Below are positions 56,539 through 64,000 of a stretch of 64,000 nucleotides of DNA, piece after piece. Every line of letters begins with the position of its first letter. Positions within the stretch are counted from its first letter, which is position 1. The translations under genes were made by a program, and so were the position numbers. Location of the stretch: assembly GCA_001949185.1 (NCBI GenBank), contig BDGG01000004.1:1544278-1608277 (forward strand), written 5' to 3'. The DNA comes from Ramazzottius varieornatus. Its lineage: Eukaryota; Tardigrada; Eutardigrada; Parachela; Ramazzottiidae. The notes beneath the pieces were generated by a model. That model searched no databases. It was not told where the DNA came from and saw only the letters and a list, made by a program, of their open reading frames with translations.

Positions 56539-59500
56539 GTTTACCAGTCTTGGGGGAACCAATATCTGGAACGGTCTCGGCATAAACGACGCATTCAGGA
56601 CCTACAACTGGACATCACTGATGGAGTTCTTCTCGCCGATATCATCGAAGCTGTCAGTAAGTTCCGTGTCTATCATCAAACTTCGTGCCCTGTTTTCGAC
56701 TTTCGAGAAACCGAAAATACGCCTAAAGATGTCTTGCGGAATTATTTGATTTCCCTGCTTCGACCGAGTTGAAGACATCTAGCGGTCTTTAGGATAGTGT
56801 TGGCGAGTTTCAGTTTCGGGTTTCCGTAATGTAATTTGACTGTATTGAAAGGGTCAGGGGAAAATCAGGCTAGTTGCCAGTCGTTCTCGTTTGTCCGACG
56901 TTTCCTTCCTTTGAACTGGCTGCATGTTTCTCAACTGATTAGAAGAAAGTTTCCATTAAGGGATTATCTGGGCATTTGATCAAGGCAACTTGATCGCAGC
57001 GTCTTTTACAGGTTTAAGAACAGTTCATAAAAGTTCAAGAGCACATCCTTGTTTGTCGTTTCACATCGATTTCGCGCAGTCAAACTCACATTTTCTCTTT
57101 GCTGGTACCTTTGGTGAATCTTAACGCGTTAAAACATTGAGTTTGGTATCGAATTACTTCAAGTACTGCCATCGTGCGAATAATTTGTATTCATACATCT
57201 ATTTTATTTTTCAGCCGGCGAACGAGTAAGGAATATCAAGACAAAACCGAAGAATGATGATCAGATGGTAAGTCACAATTCTACAGTTCTGTATGAAGGT
57301 AGCTTGAAGATGTAAGAAGTTGTCGCATTTTAGTAGTTAGCCCACTGAGTGTTTCAAGACAAGAAACGATGTTGTGAAGGGTTTCCCGAAAAGTTTTGCC
57401 AGAGGGCTTTAGGTTTGTGATTACAACAAGTCTCGGGGAAAACAAGCGTGAAGTCACCAGAAGAGGGACCGAGCACGGCCCACTGTTCTCGAGGTCCTCC
57501 AGACAGCGGTTTCCTTGTTGGACGGTTCGGTTCCAGGTACAGTATGGGAGATCATAGCTAGCTAGGTGGATTTGACCGCGACGCGCTTCCGCCGCGTAGC
57601 CGCCACGATCTTTATCGCTCTCCAGATGGCGCTGTTTGATGGTTCAGCCGCAACCTGTGGTCCAGCTTTTATCTGAATGACAGGACGTGTGGTCGTAAAC
57701 GGAGAGGCGTTGATACCAAGATACTTATTTAAAATCATGGAAACTCCACATGTATATTCTTTTTGTTTCTCGAAATTTAAAAACGAAAGCCAATTTTGTA
57801 GCTGGAGAATCTCGAGACCTGCCTAAACTGCATCGAAGACCTCGGAGTCAATATTGAAGGACTACGAGCCCCAGGTATGCATATTATTCTGATCGAGTTG
57901 GGGCGAAACGGTTCAAGGGTTTCTTTACTTTCAGACTTGAAAGAAGGAAATCTTCGTGCTATTCTCGGATTGTTCTTCAGTCTTTCGCGTTACAAACAGC
58001 AGAAGAAATCTTGCCTGCTGTCGGCGTCCACTCAGAGCGAGCAGCCTGCAGTGTGCACCACGCCACCTAGCAGGACCTCTTCGTCGTGTGGCTTAGACAC
58101 TCGGCTCACAATGCTGTCCAAGTTGGTTCCTCTTCCCACTTTTCCGTGGCCTAGACACTAATTTGTCTTTTTTTCAGATTACCCTCGCCTTTCAAGCCTG
58201 CCAACAGTAACCGAAACTCTGTCGGGATCGTCTCTCCGCCAGCGACTACCACCTCGAACGGTCCGAACCGAAGAAGCCTGAACACTGCCCAGAAAGCCGT
58301 GTCCAATGGAACTACTTCCGGTAAGTAGAACACAACTTCAAGGCTAGGAATTTAGAGCGGCGAGGTCCATGACTAACTGAGGACCAAAAGCAGGGATAAA
58401 AATATGTGCTGAAGGTTCTCTTGAAGGCGCCACCGTCGTAGTTGAATGTCTGCAGCTTACGGGCAGTAAATGCGCAGATCGCAGGGGGATTCAAATTCCG
58501 CGCTCCATTGTGAGGGAAACAGATAGTCTGTTATCCAGAGTTATGGACTTGAGCTTCGGAGGGAACATTCTCGCTTCACGGTCAAGTTTTACTGCATGGA
58601 GCATTAGCTACATTTATTCAGACATGGTCATTATAGACTTCATTGGCTCCATCGAAAACAGGCAAGTGTTGGTCAGGAGGACGATAGCGCATGCAGGGCT
58701 ATTTTTCAGGTCATGATTGATGGATGAGTATGGTCAAGTAGAAAGGATCACGGCATTTTGGATGCAGTTTAGGCCAGCAACTGAAGGGCTAAAATTGTAT
58801 CGTGGCTCGGCGCGATCACGCGAACTAATTATGATGGACAGTGGGCAGTCCGGACGACGTCTGGTGCATGGTGTAGAGTGTAGGAAGTGAAGTTCACGCA
58901 GGGAAGCCTTTAGTCAGCGTTTGCATTTCTTCGTTCCAGTACTGAATGTTTAGGCAATCTGCAGACATTAGGGAATTCGAGATATTCTGTCAAGGGATTA
59001 TTTCAATAGGCCATTTTTGTATCGTCCGGTCTGGCCAGTCTTTGCGCGTATAAGGGATTAAATCCCCAATGATTCGCAGTGATTCAGTGCTGTCACATTC
59101 GGCTATGTTGTGATGATGGCCGAAAGAGAAAGGGACAACGTGTACTCTTTGTTGTTTTGACCATATTTCGCATTTGAGGCTGGTGTCGATCGGCAAATGA
59201 CTTTGGGCGATCGTTAATTTGACCAGTGGGTTACTATCCTCCTCTGCTATGCTTGAACGCCAATACGTCGATATTTAGGGAATAACTTCTCTTCTCTGAC
59301 GCACCTTTGCCGCTAGACAGGTGAGGCTTACTATGCTTGACCCCTCTCACGAGGATGTTGTCCTGGTCTTGTTTCATATTTGCTATGGTGATTGAGGCGC
59401 TCTTCACTTGGAATATCGTTTGCTCTGGAATCTTGCGTGTTTATTGACTTTGAATTGCTCGTTGGCCAGTATATTCATCCTACGGAATTAGCGAGAACAG

Positions 59501-62500
59501 ACCTGAATCGAGAGGCTCGTGGAGCTTTTTGACGCCGTGCTGGTTCCTTGGGTGGGAAAACCGAGTTGCGCTGTTGGGGTATGTTGCTGATGGGACCAGT
59601 ATTGTCTTGTGGTCTTTTGAATTTGCATACCGATATGTTTGTTGTGCTGTTTCGTATGTTCAGGAATGCAGGGTGTATTGGATATCAGAATGGGACAGAA
59701 TAATATTATATGCGCCAGGTGTTTGTGTGCCTTTTGCAGGGCAAGTGTGACAGTTTGTCTACGGTGGGTAAACAGTTTGTGAACTAGACAGAATCCTAGC
59801 AGGCTGAATTCGAAGCTTGGGGATGTTGGCTTTAGTATTTATGGAGAACACATTATTTGCCATAATGGGGACAATGTCGAAAGGCTCGAAGCTGTAACTG
59901 GGCTTGCATGGTGCGTGTAATGGCCGATGGCCAGCTTCCTTGTTCATATTGATTTATCCCGATATGTGCAGCAGGCTTGCATCTTCTTGCGATACAGTTT
60001 CCATCGTGCTCGAGTGGACGATGGTGTGCTCGATCCAGTTTGAGATGGTGTTCAAGATAGGGACGGAAACACTGTACACTATTGACCAAGTGCGCGATGG
60101 TCAGCGGGACGCCGAGTTGAAGATGTCGTCTCACAGTTTAAATTCGATCCATGTGTGATCTTAAATACTTACTTAGCCACTTCGCCTCCCTTCTTTTCGT
60201 CCTTCTGAGACCCGACAGCAATTACGCCGGTTACGCCCTCAACTTCGGAAATAGCAGATCACTTTCGCTCAAGTGCATCCTGCTATCAAAGTTTCGACAG
60301 TCTGGAAATGTCTTTTAGCTGGGACAATTTTCTGGGAGTCCTCTACCTCTAGAACCGCGTTCACAGTGCCTTGAAAGTTTACCAGCTTTTTCGAACCTAA
60401 ATTCCTTATTCTGGACGGAGAAACGGCCTTCGTCTGTTGGAATACTTGCTTCCGTGTCAGAATGAGGTACGACTGTGGCTTGCTTTGATGGCTCTAGCTG
60501 TGTGTGCCATTTTCTCGAACGGTTCTTTCACGTCAACAGGAGTCTGCTTACTTCGTAAACTTATGTCTTCGCGAGGAGCTAGGGGGTCAAGTTGAGATTT
60601 ATCATATGCGCTCCCTGGAAATCATGTGTGACGAACACGTTTTGCTTTGTTAGGGAACATTATTTCGTAATTTAACTTTCTGGCTTTGCACCTGCTGCTC
60701 GATTTTATTGTTGCAATTGGACTTCGAGTATCCTTCTATCTGCTTGATGGACTATGCTAATAATGCAATCGAACATTCAACAAGAGTTCCTTCTCTTTGT
60801 ACACGGTACATAGCGGAACTTTAGACATTTTAGGCGGTGGATTGAGGGGATCAACATGGACGTCGACAGCAAGTTACCGAAAGTCACTTCTGGAACACAG
60901 ATGGTCAATAGTTTATGGGTAATAACCATAATCCAAGTAAGGCTATATCGCTCGAGCTACGCAAGATAAGCTGAGGAAGCAGATGTTCCGTTGCGCTTGC
61001 TTTCCTTAGTGGTTTTTTTCCGTCACGAGGAGTCTCCCATGCAACGAATATTATGAAAAAGTCATCAGCATGGTTGGAAAACAGGTGCAGGGCGTAATGG
61101 TGAGCACGAACTTGGCACGAGCTCGCACCGGAAAGCTGCTTTCTTTTTCTACCCAGTGGCCTAAAGATGTCGGAGTGAGGGGATAATGGATACTTATAAT
61201 ATTAAAATTATGGAGAGCGCAATGCATTGGTGTGGTTCATTGCAGCTGGATAGTTGCGACTGATATGGCGGCTCTAATGATTTCCGCTGCTTATTCCAAA
61301 CAGAGGTTGTTGGCTCGTCAACCTTGCAGTATACGATCAACAGGCTTGTACTTTGAGATAACTTTCTCGAACATTAAAGCTACGGATGGATGGTTGGGTT
61401 ACGCCGTCATAGTGGTAACGGGTGTGACCGGCGTGCAGACCGACTCTTCGTAATCGCGATGGCGAATCCCCCTTATTGAAAACTGCTTCCGCGTTCCCCT
61501 ATACGCACCATGCGTAACATGTGAACACATGAGCGGAACCCCAAGATTGAGACCTGTGTAAGATGAGCCAGCCAGGCGTTCGTCATCACCGCTTTCGTCA
61601 GTGCGTGTTCTTTGAGTCACAGCATTGTCTTTCCCGTTTTTGTGATGATTGTTTAACTTACTGGCGGTAAAAGAACTGCCGTTTTCGAAGCATTTTCTTT
61701 TCGACCAGTATGTTTGGCGCTTACCGCGTCTCCAAGATCGACAATCGATTCGGATGTGTTTTATGCTGGAAGCTGCGCAGGTTATTTACCTTTCTAAAAT
61801 GGGAACATCCGATGTGCGATCCAGATCGCTTCCTTCACGGCACTCCAGTCTTCATGGTACTGGTATGTCGATATGGCACTTCATATCAATCATAGGGCTT
61901 CCCCGCTCTTTATGTGGTGTGCTGACCTTATAATTGGAAGCGGACTGTTTGGGTTTCGAGGGTATTGTATGCCTAAATGGACTTCCGTCACGCTGTCCGT
62001 CGCATAATTTCCTTTCGAGTCCAGGCTTTGTGACAGTCAATACGCGACAAGACTTTGCGTGAGGCAAATGGAGACAGCTTTCGGCACTTTACATCCCACG
62101 CTAGATTTCCATCGCGTGCGGAGGACTTTGTTATTCCGAGATGCACACGGACTGCTTGCCTGACCACAAGGAGCCCATACTATACGTCACTGGCCTTTTC
62201 TCTTTGGCGATCTTCTCAAGGTGGCCCCGTAGGCAAAGACTAGCTGGCATTGGTGCAGTGGTTTCTCCGGGATAACTGGTGAACGCTGCTCGTTCGCTTG
62301 ATCATTTTTGGACGGAGTATGTACTTCCGGTTCTTTGGTGACACGTACATGGAATACTAATGGTTGTTGAGGTTTAGGCGGAGAGACTGAACTGGGTCAA
62401 TTGGTAGAGTATAGGGAACAGGAAAAACAATCTGAACAAACAGAACGTGTTTTTCATCGTTTGTTGCGTTGTTTACTTTGGATCAAAGGCCCGCGTTTGT

Positions 62501-64000
62501 TCTGGACTTTTCTGTATCTCCGCGAAATGGTTAACGTTATGATAATCAGATTAAATTCAACGAGAAGCCTTTCGCTATTGGGTTACCATGTTGATCGTCA
62601 ACGAAGTTGAACCAACGCCAATTACGGCGGACGAGAAGAAAGGGTTCGCTCCCTGCATGTATATAAGCTGCATCGTTAGGAACAATCTCGGGCTTTTAGG
62701 GACCATATATTTTGCTTTGGACGAAATGGTTTTAACTTGCGGCAGCCGGATCGAGACCATGTATAATTTTGTGTCCAAGTTTTCTGCCTTTGTAGGTATT
62801 CCCGCCCCTCGCTTTGCTCAAACCTCGCGACCGGTTTCGCCAGGAAGTTCCGCTTCACCGCACTCGCTCATCCCTGTTCCCTTTTCGAGAATCCCTGCCT
62901 GTAACTCTGACCAGAAGGATCGCCACAGCCGGTCAAGCAGCACCGCTAGCTCCAAGCTTTCATCTCCTGGGACAAAATTTTCACAGAATGGTTCTTCCGG
63001 TAAGAACCCAAATCTTAATGCAATCACTTCAAACTGAATCCAGACAGAACGTGCGACCGTGCATAATGATGAAACTAGAACCGGTATGACCATCCTAAGT
63101 AACGGTTATTTATCACAGGTCTGATCCCGCCTACTCCTGGACTTCCGGCTCAAGATACGACCAACCTCGCCATGGGTAAAACATCGATGTTTGGATTTGG
63201 GTTCTTCCAAAAGACGAAGCAGGAGAAAGTTGTCAAGAACGCACTCTCTTCTTCTCCACCGAAACCATCTAACGAGAGGAACAGTACCGGTAGCAGTAGT
63301 AGTGGTTTTAGTTCCGCCAAGAGCGACACCTCGGCCAGTGGTAGCGATACGATATTAACCAGCCCAACATGCACCCCAGAGAATCCGAAGGCTCTCCAAC
63401 CAGCAAAAGAAACGAGGTACGAAAACGCTACAGCCGCAGTGACAAATAGTCCCAAGATGGTGATGAGGGCCCTGGCCAAGAAGACCTTCTCGAAATCCAG
63501 CAAGGAACCGCCAAGGTTACTTAGTGTAGAGCCCAAAGCGGAAGACCCACCGGTGCCGGTAGCTCTTGAAAGTAAGCTACCAGCTCCTAGCAGGTCGTCG
63601 GAAGCGAACAAGAGAGCTTCGAGACCGTTGAGCGGTATTCCGAGGAGTACTGGTCAGTCCATGCTACCGAAACCTGGCGAAGCATTTGCATCACCAGATG
63701 AGCAACCGTCTCCCTCACCTGCATCATTACCCTTGAAGAGCGAGCTGATGAGCTCAGCGTCGTCTTCCGTAGACAGAACTCCGAAGAAGCTGGCGCCATC
63801 GGCAGCTAAAGTGAGCGGAGCGCTGCCCGCGCCCTCTAGCGGGATACCTAAACCAGCGGCCATGACACCAAAGATTACAGCTTCCCAAGACTCCAAGCCG
63901 GAGAAACGGCTTTCCTTCCCAGCAAGCCAAACTTCGGGCGTTCCTGTAACGAAGTCATCAGGTTTGAAAAGTCCAATGGGCTGCTCGATAACTGACAGAA
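56539..64000 (+). CDS. NAV: Neuron navigator (NAV/sickie-like), partial: 5' start and 3' end not found in the window
   Basis: Microtubule plus-end protein guiding axon growth. Exons recognised: 56539-56656, 57215-57267, 57802-57874, 57935 to about 58085 (donor not resolved), 58178-58320, 62796-62999 and 63119 to the edge. The first four encode a calponin-homology domain like NAV2/3: VYQSWGNQYLERSRHKRRIQ, DLQLDITDGVLLADIIEAV, LENLETCLNCIEDLGVNI and GNLRAILGLFFSLSRYKQQ. The later exons are Ser/Pro/Lys-rich, as in NAVs. The last one carries two SGIP motifs (LSGIPRS, SSGIPKP) of the SxIP type that binds EB1. Upstream, a start exon ending in phase 0 is missing. The exon-4 donor is uncertain because reading through gives a stop at 58161. 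The C-terminal AAA domain lies beyond the window. Confidence 0.85.
58321..62795 (+). other. 4.5 kb intron of the NAV gene
   Basis: Intron between the 58178-58320 and 62796-62999 exons, supported by GTAAGT at 58321 and TTTGTAG at 62795. Both flanking junctions are phase 1. No conserved coding exon was recognised inside it. Confidence 0.6.

Overview
The window is nuclear DNA from a small-genome invertebrate animal. Genes are split by many short GT-AG introns, mostly about 50-100 bases. About 14 conserved animal genes can be assembled exon by exon with matching phases, and there is no prokaryotic signal. Gene spacing (roughly 3-5 kb per gene in the first 44 kb), intermediate GC and tiny introns would suit a tardigrade or another compact ecdysozoan, but that placement is a guess; nothing in the window proves it.

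Layout, left to right: a LARP4-type La-related protein (minus, 3' end outside the window); SVIP, the small p97/VCP inhibitor (plus); a 12-exon beta-tubulin (minus); dipeptidyl peptidase 3 (minus, 13 exons); the divergent pair SSR4/TRAP-delta (minus, intronless) and SFT2-family Golgi protein (plus); a Tubby/TULP gene with a 1.6 kb second intron (minus); an unrecognised, largely disordered nuclear-type protein (plus); GDP-L-fucose synthase with one GC-AG intron (plus); a WS/DGAT O-acyltransferase (minus); a UFSP1-like Ufm1 protease carrying an in-frame TGA (plus); an FLVCR-family MFS transporter (plus); 3-ketodihydrosphingosine reductase (minus); and the divergent spliceosomal pair RNF113A (minus) and SNRPE (plus).

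After SNRPE the landscape changes. About 12 kb hold no recognisable conserved exon, apart from one unrecognised 188-codon minus-strand ORF. Then come the calponin-homology exons of a neuron navigator (NAV/sickie) gene, which runs off the right edge and has a 4.5 kb intron. The desert is probably the upstream and first-intron regulatory territory of this neuronal gene.

The genes are mostly unrelated housekeeping functions. Three loose functional pairings exist: SSR4 with SFT2 (secretory pathway), RNF113A with SNRPE (spliceosome), and WS/DGAT with KDSR (lipid metabolism, not adjacent). No mobile element with coding capacity, tRNA, rRNA or CRISPR array was seen. The structures most worth a second look are the stop codon in the Ufm1 protease, a 277-base foldback element between KDSR and RNF113A, an altered MREI start in the beta-tubulin, a substituted catalytic motif in the acyltransferase, and 3'-splice-site-like sequences just upstream of many start codons.
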